DNA of 64,000 nucleotides from Kitasatospora acidiphila (lineage in GTDB: Bacteria; Actinomycetota; Actinomycetes; Streptomycetales; Streptomycetaceae), in the NCBI RefSeq assembly GCF_006636205.1, contig NZ_VIGB01000001.1, positions 124,001 through 188,000 on the forward strand. Direction: 5' to 3'. Shown piece by piece: positions 45,001 through 58,800 of the stretch. Position 1 is the stretch's first letter. The number at the start of each line of letters is the position of its first letter. Made by a program: the position numbers and the translations under genes. The notes below the pieces were generated by a model that saw only the letters and a program-made list of their open reading frames with translations, ran no database searches and was not told the origin of the DNA.

Positions 45001-48000
45001 GTCCGGGTCGCGCAGCCGGTCCAGGTCCCAGCCACGATCGGTCGGGAAGCCGGACACCGTGTCGATGCCCTGGGCCACGACCCGCCACAGGTCCTCGGGC
45101 GACCGCACGCCGCCGGGGAAGCGGCAGCTCATGCCCACGATCGCGATCGGCTCGTCCAGCGCCACCGAGGCCGGCGCGCTGAGCTGGGCTCCGGTGTCCT
45201 GCTCACCCACCAGCTCCCGGCCCAGGTGCGCCGCCAGTGCCTCGGGGGTCGGGTAGTCGAAGATCAGGGTCGCGGGCAGGTGCAGGCCGGTGGCGGCGCC
45301 CAGTTGGTTGCGGAGCTGCACGGCGGTCAGCGAGTCGAAGCCGAACTCCTTGAACGCGAGGCTCCCGCTCACCAGGTCCGGCGACTCGTGGCCGAGGACT
45401 CCGGCCACGTGGGTGCGCACCAGGTCCAGCAGGGTTCGCGCCCGCTCGGCGCCGCTGAGGCCGGCCAGTCGACGGGCGAGCGGCAGCTTCTCCTCGTCGG
45501 CGCCGCTGTCGGGAGCCGACGACTCCCGGGCCTCACGCACCTCGGGTATCCGCTCGATCAGGCGGTTCGGCCGGGCGGAGGTCAGCATCGGGGCGAAGCG
45601 CTGCCATTCGATGTCGGCGATGCCGAGGCAGCAGTCACCGTTCTCCACCGCCTGGTGCATGGCGGCGACGGCGAGCTCCGGGTCCATGGGGTGAACGCCG
45701 TGGCGCCGCATCTGCTGCTGCATGCCATCGCCGCCGGCCATGCCGTCGCTCCCCCAGTTGCCCCAGGCGATCGACGTGACCGGCGCGCCCTCCGCACGCC
45801 ACTGCTGCGCGATGGCGTCCAGACAGGCGTTGGCCGCAGCGTAGTTGCCCTGGCCCGACGAGGCTAGGGTCCCGGCCAGCGAGGAGAACAGGACGAACGC
45901 GTCCAGCGGGGTGTCCCGGGTCAACTCCCGCAGGTGGCGGGCGGAGTCGACCTTCGCGTGCAGCACCTGGTCGAACCGCTCGGGCGTGAGCGCGTCCAGG
46001 ACCCCGTCGTCGAGCACGCCCGCAGTGTGCACCACCGCCGTCAGCGGGTGTTCGGCCGGCACCTGCGCGAACAGCAGCTCCAGCGCGGCGCGGTCGGAGA
46101 CGTCGCACGCCGCGACGGTCACCTTGGCGCCCAACGCGGTCAGTTCGGCTTCCAGCTCGGTAGCGCCGGGTGCGGCCGGGCCCCGCCGGCTGACCAGCAG
46201 CACGTGCTCGGCTCCGTTGCGTGCCAGCCATCGGCCCACGTGTGCGCCGAGCGCGCCGGTCCCGCCCGTGACGAGGACGGTGCCGGTCGGCGCCCAGGTC
46301 CGGGCGGTGCCGAGGTGGTCCAGCGGTGCGCGGACCAGCCTGCGGGCGAAGGCCCCCGACGGTCGCAGCGCCACCTGGTCCTCGCCGCCCCTGGTCGCGA
46401 GGACGCGGGTCAGGAGGGCGACCGTGCGGTCGTCGGCGGCCGCGGGCAGGTCGATCAGCCCGCCCCAGCGGTCTGGGTGTTCCAGCGCCGCGACCCGGCC
46501 GAGGCCCCATACCTGTGCCTGCGCCGCGCTGGCGAGCTCCTCGCCGCCGGTCACGGCGACCGCGCCTCGGGTGGCGGCCCACAGGGGTGCGGTCACACCG
46601 GCGTCGCCGAGCGCCTGGAGGAGGTTCGCGGTGCCGGCCAGGCCCGCCGCGACGCTCTCCCCAGCCGTGTGCGGCCGCTCGTCCAGCGCGAGGAAGGAGA
46701 GCACGCCGGTGACGGTGATGCCGACCCCGGCGTCACCGATCAGCTTCGCGAGGCCGCTGCGGTCGACGGTCGCCGGATCGACATCGATGGTGACGACCTC
46801 GGCACCAGCGGTGTTCAACCCCCGGACCAACGCGTCGAACGCGCTGGCGGCGCCGGTGTGTTCCGGGTTGGTCATCCCGGCCGGAACGACGAGCAGCCAG
46901 GTGCCGGACAGCCGCCCGGCCGTCGGCGGGGTGAAGCCGTCCCAGGTGATGCGGTAGCGCCAGTGGTCGGCGGCGGACTGCTCGCGGACCCGCTGTCGGT
47001 ACGACGACAGCACCGGCAGCACCGCCTCCAGCGACTCCGCCTGGATCTCGTCGACGCCCAGGGCCGCGCTCAGTCCCGCCAGGTCACCGCGCTCCACGAC
47101 CTCCCAGAACCGGCCGTCCACCGCGTCCAACGGCGCCGCCCCCAACACCGGCCGCTCCGAGGGTTCCAGCCAGTAGCGGCGGCGCTGGAACGCGTAGGTG
47201 GGCAGGTCGACGCGACGGGCGCCGGTGCCCTCGAACAGCGTGTCCCAGGCAACCGGGGTGCCGGTGGCGTGCAGGCGCGCCAGCGCCTCCACGGCAGCGC
47301 GGACCTGGTCGCGCCCCGAACGCATGGTCGGCACCACGCCGCGGGCCGGGCCGTCCTGGGGCAGGCACTCCGCGACCATGCCGGACAGAACCGCGTCCGG
47401 GCCCACCTCGACGAAGCTGCCAACACCCAGATCCAGCATGGCGGCAACGCCATCGGCGAAACGCACCGCGTCGCGGACCTGACGCACCCAGTACTGCGGC
47501 TGCGTCCACAGCTCCGACTCCGCCCGGCCGGTCACCGTGGAGACCAGCGGCAGCACCGGCTCCCGCAGCTCCAACCCGGCCACGACGCCCGCGAACTCCT
47601 CCAACATCGGGTCCATCAGACCCGAGTGGAACGCATGACTCACCGTCAAGCGCCGTGTCCGGCACCCCTGCTCGGCCAGACGCGCGGCGGCCGCCAGCAC
47701 CGGTTCCTCAAGGCCCGACAGCACCACCGACGACGGACCGTTCACCGCCGCCAGCCAGACACCCTCCACGCCCTCGATCGCAGCCCGGACGGTCTCCTCG
47801 GACCCGCCGACCGCGACCATCGCGCCACCCGTCGGCAGCGCCTGCATCAGCCGGCCGCGCGCCACCACCAGCGCACACGCATCCTCCAGCGACAGCACCC
47901 CCGCCACATGCGCGGCAGCGATCTCACCCACCGAATGCCCGGCCAACACCCCAGCCGTCACACCCCACGACTCCAACAGCCGGTACAGCGCCACCTCCAG

Positions 48001-49847
48001 GGCGAAAATCGCCGGCTGCGCGAACCCGGTCTGGTTGATCGAGTCATCCGACGGAAGCTCGATACCCAGCTGCGTGCACACCTCCTCGTAGGCCCGCGCG
48101 AACACCGGGAACGCCTCACCCAACTCCCGGCCCATGCCCGCCCACTGCGAACCCTGACCCGAGAACACCGCCCCAAGCGCCCAGACACCGCGCCCGAGAC
48201 CCCGACCGCACCCGACGCCAACCCACCCAGAGCAGCCAGCAGTTCACCACGATCCGCCGCCACCACCGCCGCCCGGTACTCAAACACCGAACGCGACGTC
48301 AACGCCGAAAACGCCGCATCCAGCAGCCCCAGCCCCGGCTCGGCCTCCAACCGCTCCAGCAGCGCCGCAGCCTGACCCCGCACCGCCTCCTCAGACTTGC
48401 CCGACACCACCAACGGCACCACCGGAAGCCCAACCACAGCCTCCTGTTCCATCGACGCAGGCTCCTCCGCCTGCTCCAGGATCACATGCGCATTCGTCCC
48501 ACTCACACCGAACGACGACACACCCGCACGCCGAGGGCGCCCCACTTCCGGCCACGCCCGCCGCTCGGTCAGCAACTCCACCGCGCCGGAGGTCCAGTCG
48601 ATCTCCTTCGACGGCTCATCGACATGCAGGGTCTGCGGAAGGACGCCCTCCCGGAGCGCCATCACCATCTTGATCACACCCGCCACACCGGCAGCCGCCT
48701 GCGTGTGACCGATGTTCGACTTCAACGAGCCCAGCCACAGCGGAAGTTCGGCATCGCGTCCCTGACCGTAGGTCGCCAGCAGCGCCTGCGCCTCGATCGG
48801 GTCACCCAACCGCGTCCCGGTGCCGTGCGCCTCCACCGCGTCCACATCACCCACCGCCAGCCGCGCGTTGGCCAGCGCCTGCCGGATCACCCGCTGCTGC
48901 GACGGACCGTTCGGCGCGGTCAGACCGTTCGACGCACCGTCCTGGTTCACCGCCGAACCCCGCACCACCGCAAGGACGTTGTGGCCGAGCCGGCGTGCAT
49001 CGGACAGCCGCTCGACCAGCAGCACGCCGGCACCCTCGCCCCAGCCCGTGCCGTCCGCCCCATCCGCGAACGCCTTGCACCGACCGTCACCAGCCATACC
49101 GCCCTGGCGGGAGAAGCCCACGAACAGTGCGGGTGTGGACATCACCGACACGCCACCGGCGAGCGCCAGGTCGCACTCACCCGCCCGCAGCGCCTGAACC
49201 GCCAGGTGCAGCGCCACCAGCGACGATGAACACGCCGTGTCCACCGTCACCGCCGGCCCCTCCAGGCCGAACACGTACGACACCCGGCCCGACATCACAC
49301 TCGCGGCGGTGCCGGTGATCAGGTAGTTCTGGGCCTCCTCGATCGCATCGATCAGCACCATGCTGTAGTCCTGGCCGTTGGTGCCCGTGAACACCCCGGT
49401 CCTGCTGCCGCCGAGAGCCGTGGGGTCGATGCCGGCCCGTTCGAACGCCTCCCAGGAGGTCTCCAGCAGCAGCCGCTGCTGCGGGTCCATCGCCAGCGCC
49501 TCACGCGGCGAAATGCCGAAGAACCCCGGGTCGAACTCGCCGATGTCGTAGAGGAATCCGCCCTCCTGGACGGAGAAGCTCCCCTCAGCGTCCGGGTCCG
49601 GGTCGTAGAGGGCGTCCAGGTCCCAACCGCGGTCGGCCGGGAACTCCGCCATGGCGTCCGTGCCGTCGGCGACCAGGCGCCACAGCTCCTCGGGCGACCG
49701 CACCCCGCCCGGGTACCGGCAGGCCATCCCCACGATCGCGATCGGCTCGTGGGCCACATCCTCCAACTCGCGCATCTTCAAACGGGTTTCGTCCAGCTCG
49801 GTGCTGACCCGCTTGAGGAAGTACCGGAGCTTCTCTTCGTTTCCCAT
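39008..49847 (-). CDS. Type I modular PKS, final gene: KS-AT-KR-ACP-KS-AT-DH-KR-ACP-TE
   Basis: Terminal PKS subunit, about 3614 residues once five apparent single-base losses (near 48180, 43605, 43470, 43300, 42775) are repaired. ATG 49847 opens a coiled-coil docking segment ([18 protein letters not shown]). Module 1: KS (about 49750-48470, TACSSS), AT (48170-47175, GHSVG and HAFH, so malonyl), KR (46280-45700, LDD motif, SSLAG, GNYAAAN; active B type), ACP (FGFDSLTA, 45330). Module 2: KS (45160-43880), AT (43550-42590, HAFH), DH (42510-41800, [10 protein letters not shown] but HPALLEA), KR (41010-40450, no catalytic Tyr), ACP (40070), TE (39720-39010; GHSSGG, then GHHFSM). It should pass or cyclise a beta-keto product. 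It is 50 bp from the preceding PKS gene, in one operon. Confidence 0.95.
42590..43340 (-). repeat. AT cassette of last module, near-identical to 47165-47950
   Basis: The AT-coding DNA here and in the preceding module match almost base for base over several hundred bases (for example around 42960-43150 and 47540-47730), including synonymous positions. Both are malonyl-type. This indicates recent duplication or gene conversion within the gene. Confidence 0.8.
47165..47950 (-). repeat. AT cassette of penultimate module, partner of 42590-43340
   Basis: Second copy of the malonyl-type AT repeat. It is intact where the other copy has lost bases, for example CCCCAG at 47357-47362 (minus strand) against CCCAG at about 42775, so it serves as a template for correcting the frame. 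Confidence 0.8.
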
Positions 49848-49897
49848 CAGGGACTCTCCATCATCTGTACTCAGCAAGGACCGGGGTGGGACGAGGC

Positions 49898-52800
49898 TCA
49901 GGAGATCCCGAATCGCTCGCCGATGAGGTCGAACATCTCGTCGTCGCTGGCCGACTCGAACCGCTCGGCCGCGGAGTCCTCGTCATCCGCCGCGCCCACC
50001 TGCCGCAGCTTCGCCAGGAGCGCCTGCAGGCGCTCCTCGACCTTCTTGCCGTCGAACTCGTCCGCCAGGAGCGCGGTGAGCGCCGAATCGGCCTCATCCA
50101 GCCGGGCCAGGACCGCCGTGTCGGCGCTCTCCTCCGCCTCGAAGAGGCGCGAGCGGAGGTAGGCGGCGAGCTCGGCGGGGTTGGGGTAGTCGAACACCAG
50201 GGTCGCCGGCAGCTGCACGCCGGTCGCGGCACTCAGCTGGTTGCGCAGCTGGACCGCGGTCAGCGAGTCGAAGCCCATCTCCTTGAACGCGACCCGTTCC
50301 TCGACGGCGTCACCGGAGGCGTGTCCCAGGACCTCGGCGACCTGGGTCCGGACGACGTCCAGGAGTGCCGCCGAGCGCTCGGCAGGCGCCAGCACCGCCA
50401 GCCGCTGGGCGAGCGGCTGCTCGCCGCTGCCACCCGTCCCGCTGCCGCCTGCCCCGCCGCCGCCGGCGGCGAGCCGTCGGACGTCGGCCAGCTCCTCGAC
50501 CAGGCGGCTGGGGCGGGTGGAGGTGAACCTGGGCAGGAACCTCTCCCAGTCGATGTCCGCCACCGTGACGGTGGCCTCGCCGTACTCCACGGCCCCCTGC
50601 AGCGCGGTGATCGCCAGTGCCGGGTCCATGGCCGACATGCCGTGGCGCCGCAGGTGGCGCTGCATCTCCTCGCCGCCGGCCATGCCGTCGCTCCCCCAGT
50701 TGCCCCAGGCGATGGAGGTGGCGGGCAGGCCCTGCTCGCGGCGCTGTTCGGCGAGCGCGTCCAGGAAGGCGTTCGCCGCGGCGTAGTTGGCCTGGCCGGA
50801 CGAGGCGACCGTGCCACCGAGCGAGGAGAACAGCACGAAGGCGGACGGCTCCAGGTGCCGGGTGAGTTCGTCCAGGTTCAGCGCGCCGACCGCCTTCGGC
50901 CCGAGGACCCGGCCGAACCGCTCCGGAGTCATGCCGTCCAGGATGCCGTCGTCCAGCACCGCGGCCGTGTGCACGACCGCGGTCAGCGGGTACTCGGCGG
51001 GGATCTGCTGCTCCAGCACGAGGCGCAGCGCCTCGCGGTCGGCCACGTCGCAGGCGGCGAACGTGACCCGGGCGCCCAGTGCGGTCAGCTCCGCCGTCAG
51101 TTCGGCGGCTCCCGGCGCGTCGGCACCCCGACGGCTGAGCAGCAGCAGGTGCTCGGCGCCCCGGGCGGCCGCCCAGCGGGCGACGCGCTCGCCGGCCCCG
51201 CCGGCACCGCCGGTGATCAGGACCGTGCCGCGCGGCTGCCACGGCCTGGTGGGCTCGCCGCGGTGCTGCGGCGTCCTGACGAGCCGTCGGGCGAAGGCCC
51301 CGGCCGTGCGCACGGCCACCTGGTCCTCGCCGTCCGGGCTCGCCAGGATGCCGGTGAACGCCGCCACCTCCCGGTCCCCGGCGACCTCCGGCAGATCGAT
51401 CAGTCCGCCCCAGCGGTCGGGGTGCTCCAGCGCCGCGACCCGCCCCATGCCCCACACCTGTGCCTGGACGGCACTGCGCAGCCGGTCGGACGCGCCCACG
51501 CTCACCGCGCCGCGGGTGGCCACCCACAGCGGGGCGGAGACGTCGGCATCACCCAGTGCCTGGACGGTCGCCACGGTGGCGAGCAGGCCTGCGGGCAGCT
51601 GCCCGTCCGCGCCGAACGGTCGCTGGTCGGCGCCGAGGAAGGACAGCACGCCGCTGAGCTCCCCGAGTTCGGCCAGCTCCTTGGCCAGGGTCTCCCTGGT
51701 CATGGTGACCGGGTCGAGTGCGAGCACCGTGGTCTGCGCGCCGGCGGCGCGCAGGCCCTCGGCCCACGGGTCCACCCATGCGGTGTCGGCGGGTGCCAGC
51801 ACCAGCCAGCGGCCGGACAGGCCGGACGGCGCGGTGGCGGTCGGTGCGGTCAGCGGGCGCCAGCTGATCCGGTAGCGCCAGGAGTCGACCGAGGCGCTCT
51901 CCTTCTGCCGGCGGCGCAGCGCCGACAGGGCCGGGGCGACGGCCTCCAGTGACTTGCGCTGCTCGCCCTCGAGGTGCAGCGTGGCCGCGAGCGACGCCAG
52001 GTCGGCGCTCTCGACGGCGGTCCAGAACTCCTCGTCGATGCCCTCGGCCCCACCGGGGCGCGGAGTTCCTCGGCGGCCGCCGTGGGCTCCAGCCAGTAGC
52101 GCTGACGCTGGAAGGCATAGGTCGGCAGGTCCACGCGGCGTGCCCCGGTACCGGCGAACACCGTCTGCCAGTCGACGGTCAGCCCCTGGGTGTGCGCGTC
52201 GGCCAGGGAGTTCAGCACGCGGCGGATGCCGCCGTCCTCCCTGCGCAGCGTCGCGATGACCCGCACTCCCGCCTCGCCGGCCCCGTGCGCGGTCGCGTTG
52301 TCGTGGATCGAGAGGGCGAGCAGGGGGTGCGGGCTGGCCTCGATGAAGGCGCTGTGATGGGCGCCCAGCAGCGCCTCGACGGCCATCCGGAACTCGACGG
52401 GCTGACGGATGTTCCGGTACCAGTACTCGTTGTCGAGCCCGGCGGTGTCGAACAGGCCGCCGGTCACCGTGGAGTAGAACGGGATCTCCGAGCGCTTCGG
52501 TGCGACGGGTGCCAGTGCTTCCAGCAGCTCCTCGCGCAACTCGTCGAGCTGGGGCGAGTGCCCGGCGGTGTCCACGCCCGGGACCCGCCGCGCGGACACA
52601 CCGTCGGCGACCAGTTCGTCGAGCAGGCTGGTGAGGGTCTCGGGGTCGCCCGAGACGGCCACCGTGTTGGGGCTGTTCACGGCGCCGACGCAGATCCTGT
52701 CGCTACGATCGCCGATCCGCGCCTCGACCTCCGCGGCGGGCAGGTTCACGGACAGCATGGCCCCGCGACCGGCCAGCCGGAGCCACGCCTGACTGCGCTT

Positions 52801-55800
52801 GGCGACGATCCTGGCGCTGTCCCGCAGCGACAGGCCGCCGGCGACGTAGGCCGCGGCGACCTCGCCCTGCGAGTGGCCCACCACGGCGGCGGGCTCCACC
52901 CCGTAGGAGCGCCACACGGCCGCCAGCGACACCATCATGGTGAACAGCGTCGGCTGGATGACGTCGATCCGGGTCGCAGGCGGCGCGTCCGGGGCCTCCC
53001 GCAGCACGTCCAGCACCGACCAGTCGACGAACTCGGACAGCGCCGCGTCGCAGGCCAGCACGCTCTCGCGGAACGCCTCGGAGGACTCCAGCAGCCCGGC
53101 CGCCATCCCGACCCACTGGGATCCCTGACCGGGGAAGACGAACACGGCCCGGCCACCCGCGACGGCCGAGGCCTTGGTGGTGTTGGCCGCGTTCCGCCCG
53201 TCCACGACGGCGTCGAGGCCCTGCCGGAAGTCGTCGAGGCCCTCGCCGACCACGACGGCCCGGTGGTCGAACAGTGAGCGGGCGGCGCCCAGCGAGTGGC
53301 CGATGTCGGCGGGCCGGGCGTCCGGGTGGGCGTCCAGGTGGATCCGGAGCTGCCTGGCCTGCTCGCGCAGGGCGGCGTCGCTCTTGGCCGACAGCAGCCA
53401 CGGGACCGGCCGGCCGGCGGCTCGGGGGCGTCGGCCGGCATCGCATCGGTTGAACGGGCATCGGCCGGCAGGGCCTCGGTCGGCGTCGCATCGGTTGCAT
53501 GGGCGTCGGTCGCCAGGGCCTCGGCGGGGAAATCCTCCAGGATGACGTGGGCGTTGGTGCCGCTCACCCCGAAGGCGGACACGCCGGCGCGGCGCGGCCG
53601 CTCGTCGGCGGGCCACGGCCGGTCGTCGGTCAGCAGCGAGACGTTCCCCGCCGACCAGTCCACGTCCGGCGTGGGCGCGTCGATGTGCAGCGACTTCGGC
53701 ATCGTGCCGTGCCGCATCGCCATGACATCTTGATCACACCGGCCACGCCGGCGGCCGCCTGGGTATGACCCAGGTTCGACTTCAACGAGCCCAGCCAGAG
53801 CGGCTGTTCGGCATCCCGGTCCTGACCGTAGGTGGCCAGCAGCGCCTGGGCCTCGATCGGGTCGCCCAACCGGGTGCCGGTGCCGTGCGCCTCGACGACG
53901 TCGACCTCCGAGGTGGACAGCCCGGCGTTGGCCAGCGCCTGCCGGATCACCCGCTGCTGCGACGGACCGTTCGGGGCCGTCAGCCCGTTCGAGGCACCGT
54001 CCTGGTTCACGGCCGAGCCGCGGACCACCGCGAGGATGGTACGGCCGTTGCGCTGCGCGTCGGACAGTCGCTCCAGCAGCAGCACACCGGCGCCCTCGCT
54101 CATGCCCGCCCCGTCGGCGGCGGCGGCGAACGCCTTGGACCGACCGTCACGCGCCAGCCCCTGCTGCCGCGAGAACGCCACGAACAGCGCGGGGTCGCCA
54201 TCACCGTGGCACCGCCGGCCACCGCGAGCTCGCACTCGCCCGACCGCAGCGCCTGGCACGCCATGTGGAGCGCCACCAGGGACGAGGAGCACGCCGTGTC
54301 GATCGACACGGACGGCCCCTCCAGCCCGAAGGTGTAGGCGATCCGGCCGGACAGCACGCTGGCGGAGCCGCCGGTCAGCACGTAGTTCTCGGACTCCTCC
54401 CAGGCCTTCGCCTGGACCATCGTGTAGTCCTGGCCGTTGGTCCCGACGAAGACGCCGGTCTGGCTCCCGTGCAGGCTGTGCGGGTCGATGCCGCCCGCTC
54501 GAAGACCTCCCACGAGGTCTCCAGCAGCAGGCGCTGCTGCGGGTCCATCGCGCGGGCCTCGCGGGGGGCGATCCGAAGAACGCAGGGTCGAACTCGCCCG
54601 CGTCGTAGAGGAAGCCGCCCTCCACGGAGTAGAGCTTCCCGACCGCGTCCGGGTCCTCGTCGTAGAGGCTCTCGATGTCCCAGCCGCGGTCGGCGGGCAG
54701 GCCGGAGACCGCGTCGACATGATCGGCCACCAGCTGCCACAGGCCCTCGGGCGAGCGCACGCCGCCGGGGTAGCGGCAGCTCATCCCGACGATGGCGATC
54801 GGCTCGTCGTCCAGCACCGCCGCGCGCACGGCGGGCAGCCCGGCCGCGTTCTGCTCGCCGACGAGTTCGCGGCGCAGGTGCTCGGCCAGCACCTCGGCGG
54901 TCGGGTAGTCGAAGGCCGTGGTGGGCGACAGGCGCAGGCCGGTCTCGGCGTTGAGACGGTTGCGCAGTTCGACGGCGGTGACCGAGTCGAACCCGAGGTC
55001 CCGGAAGGCCCGCCGCTCGTCGATCGCGTGGGCCGACTCGTGGCGGAGCACCACGGCGACATGCGACCGCACCAGCTCCAGCAGGTGGTGCTTCTGGTCG
55101 GCCGGACCCATCGTCAGCAGGCGCTGGACCAGCGGGGTAGCAGCCGGTCCGGCCTCCCCGGCCTCCCCGGCCTTGGCGACCGGCTCGGCCTGCTGGGCCG
55201 CGAGGGCCTTCTTCACTTCGGGCAGTTCACCGAGGAAGGCGCTCCCCCGGTTGGCGGTGAAGGCCACGGTGAACCGGGGCCAGTCGACGTCGGCGACCGC
55301 GGTGCAGGTCTCGTCGCGGTCCAGCGTCTGCCGGAGGGCGACCAGCGCCGTGTCCGGATCCATCACCGGCACGCCGTGCCGTTGGGCCACCTCACTGATC
55401 TCGGGGTCGCCCGCCGCACCCGCGCCGCCCCAGACACCCCAGGCGACCGACGTCGCGGCCAGACCGCGATCGCGGCGGCACTGCGTGAGCGCGTCCAGAT
55501 AGGCCGTCGCGGCGGCGTATCCGGCCCGACCGCGGCTGCCCCAGGTGCCGGCGTTCGAGGAGAAGACGACGAACGCCTCCAGCGCGGACTCGTGCAGCAG
55601 GGCGTCCAGGTTCACCGCACCCGCGATCTTCGCGGACGCGGTGGCGACCAGCTCCGCCGGGGAGCAGTCGGCGATCAGGGCCGACCCTCCGGATCCGGCG
55701 GTGTGGACGACGGCGGTGAGCGGGTGCTCGGTCGGGATGCCGCCCAGCAGTGCGGACAGGGCGTCGCGGTCGGCGATGTCGCAGGCCGCGATCGTCACCT

Positions 55801-58800
55801 TCGCACCCAGCGCGGTCAGTTCGGCCGCGAGCACGTCCGCACCGGGCGCCTGCGGGCCACGCCGGCTCACCAGCAGCAGGTGCTCGGCCCCATGGCCGGC
55901 CAACCACCGAGCCACATGACCACCCAGCGCACCCGTGCCACCCGTCACCAGCACCGTGCCCGACGGACGCCAGTCACGCACCGCCCCCGCCCGGCGGGCA
56001 CCGCACGCACCAAACGCCGTCCGAACACCCCGAACCCCGAACCGCCACCTGGTCCTCGACCACACCACCCGCACCGGGACCGGACGCCAGCACACCCACC
56101 AGGCGCCGCACCACGCCCTCGCCCAGCACCTCCGGCAGATCGACCAGACCACCCAGAGATCCGCGTGCTCCAACGCCGCCACCCGGCCAAGACCCCACAC
56201 CTGCGCCTGAACCGGGCTCAGCACACGATCGCCGTCCGCGCCCACCGACACCGCACCACGGGTGACCGCCCACAGCGGAGCCGCCACACCCGCGTCACCC
56301 AGGGCCTGCACCAGAAGCAGCGTCCCCGCCAACCCGCAGCCAGATGACCATCCGCAGCCATCGGCCGCTCATCCAGCGCCAGCAGCGACAGCACACCCGC
56401 GAACTCGGTCCCCCGAAGCGTGGCGAGCCGGTCGGCGAGCTGCGAGCGGTCGGTGCGGCAGGCATCCACCTCGATGACCCGGGCGGGGTCCTCCAGGCCC
56501 AGCGACTTCACCAGGGAGTCGGCCCACTCGGTGTCCGCAGTCCCGCTCGGGACGGCGAGCAACCAGTCTCCCGGCAGCGTGGCCGGCACCGACGCGGCCT
56601 GCTGCGGCAGCGCGCGCCACGTGACTCCGTAACGCCAGGAGTCAGCGGTGGAGTTCTCGTTCCGGCGGCGACGGTAGGTGGAGAGCACGGGCAGGACTTC
56701 CCGCAGCGACTCGTCCATCCCCTCGCCTGCGTGCAGGGCGGCGATCAGGGCCTCAAGGTCCTGGCTCTCGACGGCTTGCCAGAACTCTTCGTCGGCCGGG
56801 TCGGTCAGGAGGGTGTCGTCGCGCAGCGGCACGTCAAGCCAGTAGCGCTGGCGTTGGAAAGCGTAGGTGGGCAGGTCGACGCGGCGGGCGCCGGTGCCCT
56901 CGAACAGGGTCGGCCAGGCGACCGGGGCGCCGTGCACGAAGGCCTGCGCCAGGGACGCGGTCAGACGCGCCCAGCCGCCCTCACCACGACGCAGGGTACC
57001 GATCGCCGCGGCGACGGTGTCCTGCTCGCCGATGACCTCCTCGATCGCCGGGACCAGGACGGGGTGCGAGCTGACCTCGATGAACAGGCCGTGGCCTTGG
57101 GTGAGGAGGTTCTCGATGCCGTCGCGGAACTCCACCGTCTGACGCAGGTTGGTGTACCAGTACGCGGCGTCGAGCTCCTTGGTGTCCAGGAAACCGCCGG
57201 TCACGGTCGACCAGAACGGCACCTGGCCGGAGACCGGCACGATCGGCGCCAGGTCGCGGGCCAGACGCTCGCGCAGGCCCTCCACCATCTGCGAATGCGA
57301 GGCGTAGTCCACCGGGATCCGCCGCACCCGCACCTCACGACCCTCACACCAGGCCATGAACTCCTCCAGCGGCAGGGTCGGGCCCGAAACCACCGTCGAG
57401 GCAACGCCGTTGACCGCCGCAACCGACACGCCATCGCCGCCCCACTGCTCCAGCAGTCCGCGCACCTCACCGGCACCCGCGCCCACCGACACCATCCCGC
57501 CCGAACCGGCCAGTTCCTCCGCGATGGCCTTGGAACGCAGCACCACCACCCGCGCGCCGTCCTCCAACGACAACCCACCCGCGACGACAGCAGCCGCGAT
57601 CTCACCCTGGCTGTGGCCCACGACAGCCGCCGGCTCAACCCCGTACGACCGCCACACCTCAGCCAGCGACACCATCACCGCCCACAACACCGGCTGCACC
57701 ACATCAACCCGCTCCAACCACCCCTCATCACCGGAACGCACCACCTCACCCAACGACCAGTCCACCAAGCCGCTCAGCGCCCGCTCACACTCACCCATCC
57801 GGGCCGCGAACACCTCCGACGACCCCAGCAACTCCCCCGCCATCCCCAGCCACTGCGACCCCTGACCCGGGAAAACAAACACCACACCACCATCAACCAC
57901 ACCAGAACCGGAAACCACACCCACGCCGGCCTCACCGGTTGCCAACTCACCCAGCCCTGCGAGCAGTTCACTGCGATCGGCGCCCAGCACCACCGCCCGG
58001 TGCCCGAACACCGCACGCGACGTCAGCACCGAGAACGCCGCGTCCAGCCCGCTCAGCCCCGGCTCGGCCTCCAACCGCTCCACCAACGCCGCCGCCTGAC
58101 CCCGCACCGCCGCCTCGGACTTGCCCGACACCACCAACGGCACCACCGGAAGCCCGACCACAGGCTCTTCAACGACCGTCTCCGCAGGCACCTCCGCCTG
58201 CTCCAGGATCACGTGCGCGTTCGTCCCACTCACACCGAACGACGACACACCCGCACGCCGAGGACGATCCACCCCCGGCCAAGCCCGCGACTCCGTCAGC
58301 AACTCCACCGCACCGGAGGTCCAATCCACCTCGTGCGACGGCTCATTGACGTGCAGCGTCTGCGGAAGGACACCCTCCCGCATCGCCATCACCATCTTGA
58401 TCACACCCGCCACACCGGCGGCGGCCTGTGCATGGCCGATGTTGGACTTCACCGAGCCGAGCCACAGCGGCTGTTCGACATCGCGGCCCTGACCGTAGGT
58501 GGCCAGCAGCGCCTGCGCCTCGATCGGGTCACCCAATCGCGTCCCGGTGCCATGCGCCTCCACCACGTCCACATCACCGGTCGTCAGGTGCGCATTCGCC
58601 AGCGCCTGCCGGATCACCCGCTGCTGCGACGGACCGTTCGGCGCCGTCAGCCCGTTCGACGCACCGTCCTGGTTCACGGCCGAACCCCGCACCACCGCAA
58701 GCACGTTGTGGCCGTTCGCCACCGCGTCCGACAGCCGCTCCAGCAGCAGGAGTCCGACGCCCTCGCCCAGACCGGTGCCGTCCGCGGCATCCGCGAACGC

